From a virus: a DNA stretch of 24,529 nt. Position numbers and translations under genes: made by a program. Shown piece after piece: positions 14,660-20,712 of the stretch. Where the stretch lies: positions 1 to 24,529 of the IMG/VR virus record IMGVR_UViG_3300046820_000179. The stretch is one strand, 5' to 3'. The notes beneath the pieces are model-generated. The model was not told where the DNA came from, made no database searches, and was given only the letters and a program-made list of their open reading frames with translations. Positions within the stretch are counted from its first letter, which is position 1; each line of letters begins with the position of its first letter.

Positions 14660-15073
14660 TCATTCTTCCCACGGTAATGGTTCTGGCCAAATTACATTAA
14701 ATGGCTTGCCAATTTTCTTAGCATAGTCATGCGTATACCAAGTACCGCCTTTAGGTTGCCACTCCATCTGTTTAGGGCAAACTAACAAAACATCGCACCC
14801 GTCTACGATGGCCCTATCACGCTGTAAATATCCTGCTGGCTCATGAACAACATCGCCACCGAAGTGGCCTTGCTCTTCTGTGCTAGTTGGAGGATAGCAG
14901 ATAATCTTGTAGCCAAGTTCACGTGCAATAGCGGCCGCTTCTACATCTACGCCATTACAGTCACCGTGATGAAATTCAGTGCCAGCAAGTTCAGCAAGCA
15001 CCTTACGCACTTCCTTTGCCTGCCATTCCGTCATCCCTTCACGGGTTCCTGTAATTCCTATCTTAAGATCCAC
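14660..15073 (-). CDS. SLOG-family nucleotide-binding protein, 137 aa (GTG start)
   Basis: DLKIGITGTREGMT (3-16), EFHHGDCNGVDVEAA, a C-Y-PP segment, RDRAIVDGCDVLLVCP and a GGTWYTHDYAKKIGKP end form a complete Rossmann-like SLOG/YspA-type fold. Such proteins bind nucleotide-derived ligands, and some are antiphage sensors or nucleotide hydrolases. The open frame extends upstream, but GTG 15073, preceded by GGAGG, makes the glycine-rich strand start at residue 4 as expected. It overlaps the 66-aa gene by 11 nt. Confidence 0.75.
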   Translation of the reverse strand: MDLKIGITGTREGMTEWQAKEVRKVLAELAGTEFHHGDCNGVDVEAAAIARELGYKIICYPPTSTEEQGHFGGDVVHEPAGYLQRDRAIVDGCDVLLVCPKQMEWQPKGGTWYTHDYAKKIGKPFNVIWPEPLPWEE

Positions 15074-15263
15074 AATCCATCCTCCACGGACATTGTGACA
15101 ACATTGTGGTACTGCAATCATCTTCTCCGAAACACACAGGACGATATTGTTCGTCACGCATGAGTCTTATAGTTGTTAGCAGTTGTTGTCGTTCTGGACT
15201 AGCACCTAGTCCTTGATTTGATAACTTTGCTTCTCTGTTTAACAGTTCTTGTATAGTGTTCAT
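15063..15263 (-). CDS. Small Cys-containing protein, 66 aa
   Basis: A helical first half (MNTIQELLNREAKLSNQGL, SPERQQLLTTIRLMRDE) is followed by CFGEDDCSTTMLSQCPWRMDC. The four-Cys C-terminus could bind a metal; the C-x5-C and C-PWR-DC arrangement recurs in phage hypotheticals. It is coupled to the 37-aa gene upstream (ATGA) and overlaps the SLOG start. Function unknown. Confidence 0.65.
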   Translation of the reverse strand: MNTIQELLNREAKLSNQGLGASPERQQLLTTIRLMRDEQYRPVCFGEDDCSTTMLSQCPWRMDCGS

Positions 15264-15373
15264 TTGGTTACCACTCTATACTTACTATGCGGATACGTTT
15301 CCATCAACCACTCTAACAAGCCTGGCTGGTTAGGCAGTCTAATAGAATCGTACTTATTTGTAATATAGGTCAT
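15260..15373 (-). CDS. Short coupled ORF, 37 aa
   Basis: A 37-codon frame begins MTYITNKYDSIRLPNQPGL and ends YPHSKYRVVTK. Its ATG overlaps the previous TGA (15370-15373) and its TGA overlaps the next ATG (15260-15263), both as ATGA. It exactly fills an otherwise unexplained 107-nt gap. Composition: LLEWLMETYP helix plus a basic end. Function unknown. Confidence 0.6.
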   Translation of the reverse strand: MTYITNKYDSIRLPNQPGLLEWLMETYPHSKYRVVTK

Positions 15374-15582
15374 TGTTTATCTTTCATTGCATCAAACATG
15401 TTGCCATATTCGTAGCCTTCATAGATGTTCATATCTTCACGATAAATGCCTACCCTGCGCCATACAGTTGTCATCCACTTACGTTTACCATGTACGGTAA
15501 CAGGATGCCAAGCAAACCATTGCTCCCAAGAACCTTTAGGAGGACGGCTTACTGGCCCTGCACTTACTCCGCTGTCGAACAT
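15370..15582 (-). CDS. Small phage protein, 70 aa
   Basis: VSRPPKGSWEQWFAWHPVTV, GKRKWMTTVWRRVG and an acidic Tyr-rich end (YEGYEYGNMFDAM) make up the protein. The 'WFAW-PV-V-G---W--TV-RR' block is a recurrent small phage protein motif with no assigned role, probably a compact beta-sheet. It follows the RNA ligase by 7 nt. Confidence 0.7.
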   Translation of the reverse strand: MFDSGVSAGPVSRPPKGSWEQWFAWHPVTVHGKRKWMTTVWRRVGIYREDMNIYEGYEYGNMFDAMKDKQ

Positions 15583-15589
15583 TTCATCC

Positions 15590-16498
15590 TTAGGCCGCCT
15601 CCATATAGTTGCGTACCCACACTAAGCGTTCTTGTTCGTCCATAGCAGTATACTCCACAATGTTAGCACGAATTGCGTCGATGAGTCCGTAGTACTCTTC
15701 GTCAATGTTGTGCTTGATGTCCTTGTTCAAGTCCACTAACTTGTCTGTTCGTGGATTGCGAGCAACCCACTTTGAAGTCAAGTAGTATGGACTCTTGATC
15801 TTAGCACTCACACCGTCTTCACAATAAAATACATAACCTTCGTGCTTACATTCCTTAGCCATTTGTTCTAGGCGTGCCATGTTAGTTGTATAACTTTCAG
15901 CCCAGTAACAGTTAAGGACATCGCGAGCAAAGTCCATTAGGATGTATGGGTCGTGTAGGATCTTTGAACCCCACATGTTTTCACGCCATCCTAACAAATA
16001 CATGCCTGGCTTTTCTGGAACGATGTGTGGATCGTTTGGATGCACACATTCAAACATATAAGTAACACCTTCGCATTCTGCGTTACCTAATGCCATTCGC
16101 CAGTCAGTCAAAGGCATGTGTGTTACCATCATTTCCTTTGCCATACGTACATAGTCGCTGTCAGTGCTACCAGTAGTAGAAACCAACAGTTCACCATTGT
16201 GAACTGTCATAGCAACCATAAAGCCGTTAACCTTACGGAATGCTGTAACCTTAGTATCTGCCTTTAGAACAGGTGCTTCCTTTTCAATGCCATAGTTGTA
16301 GATCTTTGTGAATGGATATGTAACTAAGTTAAAATCCTTGTCCACAATACTTCCACGGCATTCGGCAATGTACTCGTTCCACAAACCATCGTAGAACACT
16401 TTCTTCTTGTACTTTAGCACGTAGATACCATCGCCACATTCTTTCATGTTAACTAGGTTAGACGATTCTACGTATGCTTTTAATTCGTCTTTAAACAT
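15590..16498 (-). CDS. RNA ligase (T4 Rnl1-type)
   Basis: 302 aa. The covalent nucleotidyltransferase motifs are present: motif I FRKVNGF with Lys89 (KxNG instead of the usual KxDG), motif III MFECVHP (148-154), motif IV EGYVFY (220-225) and motif V AKIKS with Lys233 and Lys235. The upstream CRGSIVDKDFNLVTYPFTKIYNYG is the typical Rnl1 lead. It joins RNA 5'-phosphate and 3'-OH ends with ATP, classically to repair tRNAs cut by host nucleases. It is shorter than T4 Rnl1 (374 aa) at the C-terminus. It is in one unit with the HD hydrolase. A PNK-like kinase and a Cys-phosphatase are encoded ~2.5 kb upstream in transcription order. Confidence 0.85.
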   Translation of the reverse strand: MFKDELKAYVESSNLVNMKECGDGIYVLKYKKKVFYDGLWNEYIAECRGSIVDKDFNLVTYPFTKIYNYGIEKEAPVLKADTKVTAFRKVNGFMVAMTVHNGELLVSTTGSTDSDYVRMAKEMMVTHMPLTDWRMALGNAECEGVTYMFECVHPNDPHIVPEKPGMYLLGWRENMWGSKILHDPYILMDFARDVLNCYWAESYTTNMARLEQMAKECKHEGYVFYCEDGVSAKIKSPYYLTSKWVARNPRTDKLVDLNKDIKHNIDEEYYGLIDAIRANIVEYTAMDEQERLVWVRNYMEAA

Positions 16499-16499
16499 T

Positions 16500-16703
16500 T
16501 TACCTACCTACTGTAATTAATCGAATACGCAATGCGTTCAATCCTGTTTGAATTTTTACTAGTTCATCAAGTGCTTTAGTAAAATGGCCATTGTGATGTT
16601 TATCGTGACTTAGTTTACGGTCCACACCCATGGCCATTTTAACATTAGCAATAGCCGTATCAACTGCTTCAATACGGGCTTCAAGTTTTTCAACTTCTGT
16701 CAT
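16500..16703 (-). CDS. Small coiled-coil protein, 67 aa
   Basis: TEVEKLEARIEAVDTAIANVKMAM and FTKALDELVKIQTGLNALRIRL are two amphipathic helices joined by a His/Lys-rich turn (SHDKHHNGH), suggesting a helical hairpin. It lies between the HD hydrolase and RNA ligase genes with 1-nt gaps on both sides. No function is recognised. Confidence 0.7.
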   Translation of the reverse strand: MTEVEKLEARIEAVDTAIANVKMAMGVDRKLSHDKHHNGHFTKALDELVKIQTGLNALRIRLITVGR

Positions 16704-16704
16704 A

Positions 16705-17238
16705 TCATTCTCCGATGTACTTACGGGCTTCTTCCATTAAGGTAGAATCGCCGCGGGTCATTACTTCTAATAACATGCGCTTTTCTTCTAAGTAAGTCTT
16801 AGCGAAAGCAGGGTCATGTTGTACGATACTACGACTGTTAGAGATTAAATCTGCTAACTTGATTGTTTGTGCTTCAGCAGGTGCTTCGGCAGTGTGAGCA
16901 CGGTCTATTGCCTTGCGAACAGCACGATTGCCGTCTTCGGGCTTTGACACGTCAGTTAACCATCCAACTAACGTAGCGATGTCGATACCAAAAGCCATAT
17001 GGATGTCTGTAAATGTGCAACCAGTGTCTTCCACAACATCGTGCAACCAAGCAGCCGCTACCATTTCTGGAGTAGCACCCGGAACTCCGGCAACAATCTT
17101 TGCAACCTCTGCCGGGTGAACAATGTAAGGCTCACCGGTGTACTTACGCACTTGCTTAACACTAGCATGAGCAGCCATGGCATACACTTGTGCCTTACGC
17201 ACAACGTCCATTCCGCTTTGATCCATTGTAAATTCCAT
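16705..17238 (-). CDS. HD-domain hydrolase, MESH1/SpoT-hydrolase-like
   Basis: 177 aa, the size of a small alarmone hydrolase. It has KYTGEPYIVHPAEVA with His41, AAWLHDVVEDTG with His66/Asp67 and the ED pair at 70-71, and TIKLADLISNS with Asp130 and Asn134. This is the metal-site and ligand-site set of the ppGpp hydrolase domain of RelA/SpoT and MESH1. It lacks the synthetase and TGS domains, so the likely reaction is (p)ppGpp 3'-pyrophosphate removal, which would damp the stringent response during infection. NADPH or another nucleotide is an alternative substrate. It is first gene after a perfect promoter, with SD AAGGAGAG. Confidence 0.82.
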   Translation of the reverse strand: MEFTMDQSGMDVVRKAQVYAMAAHASVKQVRKYTGEPYIVHPAEVAKIVAGVPGATPEMVAAAWLHDVVEDTGCTFTDIHMAFGIDIATLVGWLTDVSKPEDGNRAVRKAIDRAHTAEAPAEAQTIKLADLISNSRSIVQHDPAFAKTYLEEKRMLLEVMTRGDSTLMEEARKYIGE

Positions 17239-17264
17239 ATTGCTCTCCTTCTTACTATGTGTTA

Positions 17265-17293
17265 ATTATAGCACCAAAACTAAGGATTGTCAA
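17265..17293 (-). promoter_or_regulatory. Perfect consensus sigma70 promoter
   Basis: TTGACA (17293-17288), 17-nt spacer, TATAAT (17270-17265). The leader to ATG 17238 is 26 nt and has a strong SD. It serves the nine-gene unit down to at least 14323. Confidence 0.9.
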
Positions 17294-17313
17294 TATAGTA
17301 CAATAGTATTAGT

Positions 17314-17859
17314 TTAGTGGTGCCCTTTTATTTTACCAGTCATTGCGTCTCGAATGGCGTCTTCCATTGTTACTGCAATTCGTCTAGTAGCATCCATGCC
17401 CATATCGCGGCAACGGTATTCTTCCATTCCACTGATGCCTCCGTGCAAGTGTCCATGTAAGTGAACACTGCCTCTGTGCATTTGATCCCATTCTGCAATA
17501 GGATAGTGGAACATACATACCAACGTACCTTCGTAGGTCAATCGCAGATACTGATGCACTTCTGCAAAGCAACCACGGAACGAAGGGTCGTTCAACAACT
17601 TCCTATCGTGATTACCTTCAATCAGAATCTTTGTACCATTACAACGGCGCATATATTCTGTTGCCTTTTGTGCAGGCAAAAATGCCACATCGCCCAAAAT
17701 ATATACAGTGTCTTCTGGCTCAATCAATTCGTTCCATTCCTTGACCATAGTTTCGTTCATATAGTCAAGATCCAATTTAAATCGTGCTCTTGCATCCGGA
17801 CAGAAGGTCATAATGTTCTTATGTCCAAAGTGCAAATCGCTTGTTACCCATGTTGTCAT
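17314..17859 (-). CDS. Metallophosphoesterase, phage type, 181 aa
   Basis: TSDLHFGHKNI (7-17), ILGDVAF (54-60), IEGNHDRK (79-86), FHYPIAEW and HLHGHLHGG carry all metal ligands of the calcineurin-like fold in its short ~180-aa phage/YfcE-like form. It is a cytoplasmic phosphoesterase with unknown substrate. Its position after the 57-aa and metallopeptidase genes does not narrow this. The ATG overlaps the 57-aa gene's stop, and GGAGAG serves as SD. Confidence 0.88.
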   Translation of the reverse strand: MTTWVTSDLHFGHKNIMTFCPDARARFKLDLDYMNETMVKEWNELIEPEDTVYILGDVAFLPAQKATEYMRRCNGTKILIEGNHDRKLLNDPSFRGCFAEVHQYLRLTYEGTLVCMFHYPIAEWDQMHRGSVHLHGHLHGGISGMEEYRCRDMGMDATRRIAVTMEDAIRDAMTGKIKGHH

Positions 17860-18029
17860 TTATATCTCTCCAACAAATCTTTATGTCTTTGTTCAACGTC
17901 CTTCATATGAACGTCAAGTTTCTTTTGTGCCGCATTGCGGTCACTCTTTTCTTTCTGCCAGTTTTCCCAAAGTTCTAATGCTGTAGAACCTTTTGAAAGA
18001 ACTGATCCTCGATATACTACTTGTTTCAT
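17856..18029 (-). CDS. Short coiled-coil ORF, 57 aa
   Basis: It encodes MKQVVYRGSVLSKGSTALELWENW at the start and a charged heptad helix at the end (AAQKKLDVHMKDVEQRHKDL). It begins 1 nt after the metallopeptidase stop and ends in an ATGA overlap with the phosphoesterase gene. It accounts for the whole 170-nt gap. Unknown function. Confidence 0.7.
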   Translation of the reverse strand: MKQVVYRGSVLSKGSTALELWENWQKEKSDRNAAQKKLDVHMKDVEQRHKDLLERYK

Positions 18030-18030
18030 T

Positions 18031-18438
18031 TTATTCGTCTATTGCTTTTCTGAAAATAATTTCTTGCCTTGCAAACGCATCCTTTTCCCAAGGCATGTCC
18101 AAATACTTTGTTTTCTTGCTGTAGGTCTTACCACACCATGTAGCACTACCATTCTTAGCAGTTTTCAAAAATCCTTTTGCCATTTGACGCACATGAACCA
18201 TTTCGTGTGCCAGTGTCAACCCTGCATCTTTTAGTTTCAACTTAGGGCTTATAATAATCACATAACTACCCAACCCGTCCATTGGAACTGTCATTCCCAT
18301 TCCTTCGCATTCGTTAGCCACTCTAACTACTACGCAAGCCCTGCTAGTTTTCAAACCCAATTGGCTAATCATGCTAGGCATAATTGCGTCCAAAAACTTA
18401 CGCTTCTTTTCGCTTCGTGCTGTTACTAGGAATTCCAT
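18031..18438 (-). CDS. SprT-like zinc metallopeptidase-like protein, 135 aa
   Basis: The zinc-binding signature HEMVHVRQ (78-85) sits in a helix after YVIIISPKLKLKDAGLTLA. The third ligand may lie further on (WEKDAFARQE). Small phage proteins with this minigluzincin/SprT-like core are usually annotated as metallopeptidases of unknown substrate. The N-terminus is basic (ARSEKKRKFLDAI). No signal peptide is seen, so it acts in the cytoplasm. It is first gene after a consensus promoter with a 26-nt leader and weak SD (AGAAAG). Confidence 0.75.
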   Translation of the reverse strand: MEFLVTARSEKKRKFLDAIMPSMISQLGLKTSRACVVVRVANECEGMGMTVPMDGLGSYVIIISPKLKLKDAGLTLAHEMVHVRQMAKGFLKTAKNGSATWCGKTYSKKTKYLDMPWEKDAFARQEIIFRKAIDE

Positions 18439-18464
18439 ACTATACTTTCTGTTTGTATGTGTAT

Positions 18465-18493
18465 ATTATACAGTCAAAACGAAACCCTGTCAA
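18465..18493 (-). promoter_or_regulatory. Perfect consensus sigma70 promoter
   Basis: TTGACA (18493-18488), 17-nt spacer, TATAAT (18470-18465). The -35 box is embedded in the 3' arm of a terminator-like hairpin, so an upstream terminator and a downstream promoter are fused. Confidence 0.88.
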
Positions 18494-18531
18494 TCGAAAT
18501 TAACAGGGCTCGTGTGTTGTATTTTTACAAC
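18476..18531 (-). terminator. Two hairpins after the kinase gene, probable terminator
   Basis: GTTGTA-AAAA-TACAAC (18531-18516) directly follows the kinase stop. Then comes CCCTGT-N12-ACAGGG (18508-18485), followed by TTTCGTTTT. The imperfect T-run makes termination probably partial. Confidence 0.5.
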
Positions 18532-18533
18532 GG

Positions 18534-19001
18534 TTAGTTAGCGGCGTACCAAATTTGTGTGAAGCCTTCATCTTCAGTTGGTTCTTCCCAACCGGCAATC
18601 ATACTGTCAACAACCTTTTTTGGAATGTGCTTGCCAGGACGTCCACTTAAACGTACATCCAATTCATCTCGATCAGGTGTACGAAATACAACTGCAATGT
18701 GTTCGTACTTTGGTAAAGTGTTAAACTTACGAGTACGACTTGCTCGAGTTGTGCTAGTTTGATCCCAGATAACATCTACGTTGTTTGCTTGACAGACTAA
18801 TGCTTGGTTAGCCATCAGCCGAACTGCAATTGGCATGTATTCCTTAAACACTTCGTTGTAAGTCTTGCCCTGTTCTTTGGCATACGCTTCAACAAACAAA
18901 TCTGTACTAATAATAGGCATACCTACAGCCCATTCTTGCTCATTAATCCAGGTGCTTTTTCCTGCACCTGGCACTCCAATCAATTGATAACACTTTGGCA
19001 T
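18534..19001 (-). CDS. Polynucleotide-kinase-like P-loop kinase, 155 aa
   Basis: The Walker A motif is GVPGAGKST (9-17), the acceptor-side Asp34 is in ISTDLF, WDQTST is at 79-84, and a lid-type basic segment RLSGRPGKHIP is followed by VVDSMIAGWE. The order and spacing match the 5'-kinase domain of T4 Pnkp and related AAA_33 kinases. It probably phosphorylates a 5'-OH RNA or DNA end, but a small-molecule kinase cannot be excluded. The HAD 3'-phosphatase domain of T4 Pnkp is absent; a Cys-phosphatase gene is instead coupled immediately upstream (TAATG). Confidence 0.78.
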   Translation of the reverse strand: MPKCYQLIGVPGAGKSTWINEQEWAVGMPIISTDLFVEAYAKEQGKTYNEVFKEYMPIAVRLMANQALVCQANNVDVIWDQTSTTRASRTRKFNTLPKYEHIAVVFRTPDRDELDVRLSGRPGKHIPKKVVDSMIAGWEEPTEDEGFTQIWYAAN

Positions 19002-19465
19002 TAGTCTACACTCCTAAAGGTACGCCAATCATCAATGTTAGGTTTCTCGTCACTGTCGTAAGTCCAACCTAACGCTTTCATCATACGATGCTTAACTAAC
19101 AAGTTAGGGCTACGAAAACGTCCAGTGTCCTGGAAGCCCATCATAACACCAACTTCACAAACTGCTCCGCTACGGCAAATGCCAGCGAAACAATGTACAA
19201 CCACATTCATGCGATTGTCTTTTGCATGTTGTAGCAAGCGAACAAGTTCGTTAGCCTGCTCTTGACTGCACTTCATTGCTTCTTCCAGCACTTGGTCTTT
19301 TTCCTCTACATCCAAAAATTCAAAGTTGTGAATCTCTTTGAACTGGTGTGCAGGAGTAGGACGCCAACTACCTGGATCAACAATGCTAATCAGCATTGAA
19401 TTCTCTCCGGCTTCGTGATGAAATCTTTTTGGAATATCATCAGCCGCTACGTTTTCAATCCACAT
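19001..19465 (-). CDS. CX5R (dual-specificity/PTP-type) phosphatase, 154 aa
   Basis: The active-site loop VVHCFAGICRSG has nucleophile Cys92 and Arg98 (HCX5RSG). The general acid is probably in the VDPGSW loop (~29-34) or the preceding acidic region. At 154 aa it is the size of a minimal DSP. Substrates could be phosphoproteins or, as in baculovirus-type RNA phosphatases of the same superfamily, RNA 5' ends. The coupling of its stop to the kinase ATG (TAATG at 18999-19003) argues that the two work together. Confidence 0.8.
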   Translation of the reverse strand: MWIENVAADDIPKRFHHEAGENSMLISIVDPGSWRPTPAHQFKEIHNFEFLDVEEKDQVLEEAMKCSQEQANELVRLLQHAKDNRMNVVVHCFAGICRSGAVCEVGVMMGFQDTGRFRSPNLLVKHRMMKALGWTYDSDEKPNIDDWRTFRSVD

Positions 19466-19466
19466 A

Positions 19467-19835
19467 CTATTCCTTATTTTTCAATGCTTCAACACTAGCG
19501 AATAGTTCTTCCCATTGTTTACTTGGCTTAACACCTTCTTCGTAATTTCGGATAGCAAGGAAGTCCTTGTGATTTTCCGGAATCTTAAAGTAGATGTCTG
19601 CATAAGTGTTGTCAAAGTCGCCGTCTTCGTCATGACTGTACCATGGATGGTCTTCAACCCACTCTGGGAAGTAGTCTTCGCGGTTACCTCCGCCGCAACG
19701 AGTATGAACAACAATGTAACCATCTTCCATGTAAACATTACGAAAACGGCCAAATTCTTCTCGTGTTGCGCCTAGTAACTCCAACAGTTTATCACTGTCG
19801 GGGTTCATACCAAAAACCATATTGTATAGTGACAT
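19467..19835 (-). CDS. Conserved phage hypothetical, 122 aa
   Basis: MSLYNMVFGMNPDSDKLLEL, GRFRNVYMEDGYIVVHTRCGGGNR, then W-HD-DGDFDNTYADIYFKIP. The GRFRD-Y--DG-I-V-TR-GGGNR and DDDFD-TYA--F motifs are widespread in phage proteins with no known function. A GTG at 19841 is in frame, but ATG 19835 has AAGGAG at the proper 5-nt spacing. The start lies just after the upstream stop. Confidence 0.8.
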   Translation of the reverse strand: MSLYNMVFGMNPDSDKLLELLGATREEFGRFRNVYMEDGYIVVHTRCGGGNREDYFPEWVEDHPWYSHDEDGDFDNTYADIYFKIPENHKDFLAIRNYEEGVKPSKQWEELFASVEALKNKE

Positions 19836-19837
19836 AC

Positions 19838-20206
19838 TCACTCCTTTACAAAACTAACACCTTCTGAATAATAACCATTTGACTGGCCTAACCAACGCAA
19901 GTCTACATACCCCTTGCGAGTTGCAAACTTGTAAAAAGTCCATGTGTAAGACTCGTATGCTTCAAAGTCTGCTGGGCTTTCACCTTCAACTTCTTCAGCA
20001 ATCAAAATCTCCGAACCTACTAAGTCTTGCAGGTCCCCTACTACATCTTCTAACACTACGCTTTCGCAACAGTCTTGCTCGTGATACATACGATATGTCT
20101 CACCGTCTGTAGTCTTAAAAATTAGTTCGTTACCTTCATCAGTCAACGACTCTAGGGTCTTACCCTTTAGCACGTCGACATTACAATACTTTTCCCAATA
20201 TCCCAT
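19838..20206 (-). CDS. DUF7448-like protein, 122 aa
   Basis: LIFKTTDGETYRMYHEQDCCESVVLEDVVGDLQDLVG, then WTFYKFATRKGYVDLRWLGQSNGYYSEGV, is the full signature (HEQDCCE-V-ED--GD--DL; WTFY---T-KG-V--RW-G-SNGYYSE). The adjacent Cys pair and conserved His suggest a metal or redox site, but no activity is known to me. AAGGAG SD precedes the ATG. It is coupled to the following gene. Confidence 0.8.
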   Translation of the reverse strand: MGYWEKYCNVDVLKGKTLESLTDEGNELIFKTTDGETYRMYHEQDCCESVVLEDVVGDLQDLVGSEILIAEEVEGESPADFEAYESYTWTFYKFATRKGYVDLRWLGQSNGYYSEGVSFVKE

Positions 20207-20216
20207 AATTCACTCC

Positions 20217-20444
20217 TTACGTTCTCTTACGTTTCGTTCCACCAATACGGCTTGCCTTATTCCAATCGTATGCAACACCATCTGGGCACTTGCCGTCCTT
20301 AACGCTGTCTACACCAAATATACCACATGCTTCAAAGTCTGGACCCACGATGGTTACAAACTCATTCATATGCTTGGCTAAATTCATTGCTTCAGCCAAT
20401 GTAAGAACTTTAAATGTTTCTTCTTTACCTATTATTTTATACAT
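20217..20444 (-). CDS. Small hypothetical protein, 75 aa
   Basis: MYKIIGKEETFKVLTLAEAMNLA at the start, FVTIVGPDFEACGIFGVDSV in the middle, and a basic tail GGTKRKRT. In-frame codons exist upstream, but they would lie inside the promoter, so ATG 20444 is chosen. It lies exactly 6 nt after the -10 box, predicting a leaderless mRNA. It is first gene of the unit leading to the phosphatase and kinase. The C-terminal KRKRT suggests nucleic-acid contact, but the function is unknown. Confidence 0.75.
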   Translation of the reverse strand: MYKIIGKEETFKVLTLAEAMNLAKHMNEFVTIVGPDFEACGIFGVDSVKDGKCPDGVAYDWNKASRIGGTKRKRT

Positions 20445-20450
20445 GCCACT

Positions 20451-20479
20451 ATTATAGCAAATTTTCACCAGAATGTCAA
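20451..20479 (-). promoter_or_regulatory. Perfect consensus sigma70 promoter, leaderless geometry
   Basis: TTGACA (20479-20474), 17-nt spacer, TATAAT (20456-20451), 6 nt, ATG at 20444. The predicted +1 is the A of the ATG. Confidence 0.88.
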
Positions 20480-20496
20480 GTACTACTAAAGTATTA

Positions 20497-20571
20497 TGGT
20501 CCCGCCAGTAAGGATCGAACTTACATTTGTCGCTTAGGAGGCAACCGTACTATCCATTGTACTATAGCGAG
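20497..20571 (-). tRNA. tRNA-Arg (anticodon CCT), CCA encoded
   Basis: Acceptor CTCGCTA/TGGCGGG (with G-T pairs), 8-9 TA, D-stem GTAC/GTAC, anticodon stem GTTGC/GCGAC with loop CTCCTAA, T-arm GTAAG-TTCGATC-CTTAC, discriminator A and encoded CCA. It would read AGG, a codon that is rare in many hosts. It lies 5 nt after the next tRNA's CCA and is probably cut from the same transcript. Confidence 0.92.
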
Positions 20572-20576
20572 AGGAG

Positions 20577-20677
20577 TGGTGTGGCCGGTAGGATTCGAAC
20601 CTACAAAGACGGCATTATAGCCTAGTCCATTCCCTAACTCTTACGAGCAGGAGCGCTGCCAATTTGCTTACGGCCAC
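20577..20677 (-). tRNA. Long type-II-like tRNA of unclear isotype, CCA encoded
   Basis: Acceptor GTGGCCG/CGGCCAC is perfect, the T-arm is GTAGG-TTCGAAT-CCTAC, discriminator A and CCA are encoded, and a D-arm with TTGG is present. But 50 nt separate D-arm and T-arm, giving ~98 nt without CCA. A variable arm can be drawn (GAC/GTC and GGC/GCC), but no standard 5-bp/7-nt anticodon arm is found. Candidate loops are CTCGTAA or CTGCT-containing. It could be a Ser/Leu-type tRNA with an insertion, or a degenerate gene. Confidence 0.7.
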
Positions 20678-20683
20678 ATTAGT

Positions 20684-20712
20684 ATTATATGACCTTTTGC
20701 ATCATTTGTCAA
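20684..20712 (-). promoter_or_regulatory. Consensus sigma70 promoter of the tRNA pair
   Basis: TTGACA (20712-20707), 17-nt spacer, TATAAT (20689-20684), 6 nt, then the first base of the mature tRNA at 20677. The transcript should start at the mature 5' end, leaving nothing for RNase P to remove. Confidence 0.88.

Noticed and set aside
15074-15157. N-terminal extension of the SLOG protein
   Set aside because: It overlaps the 66-aa gene's coding end, while GTG 15073 with GGAGG starts the fold where expected.
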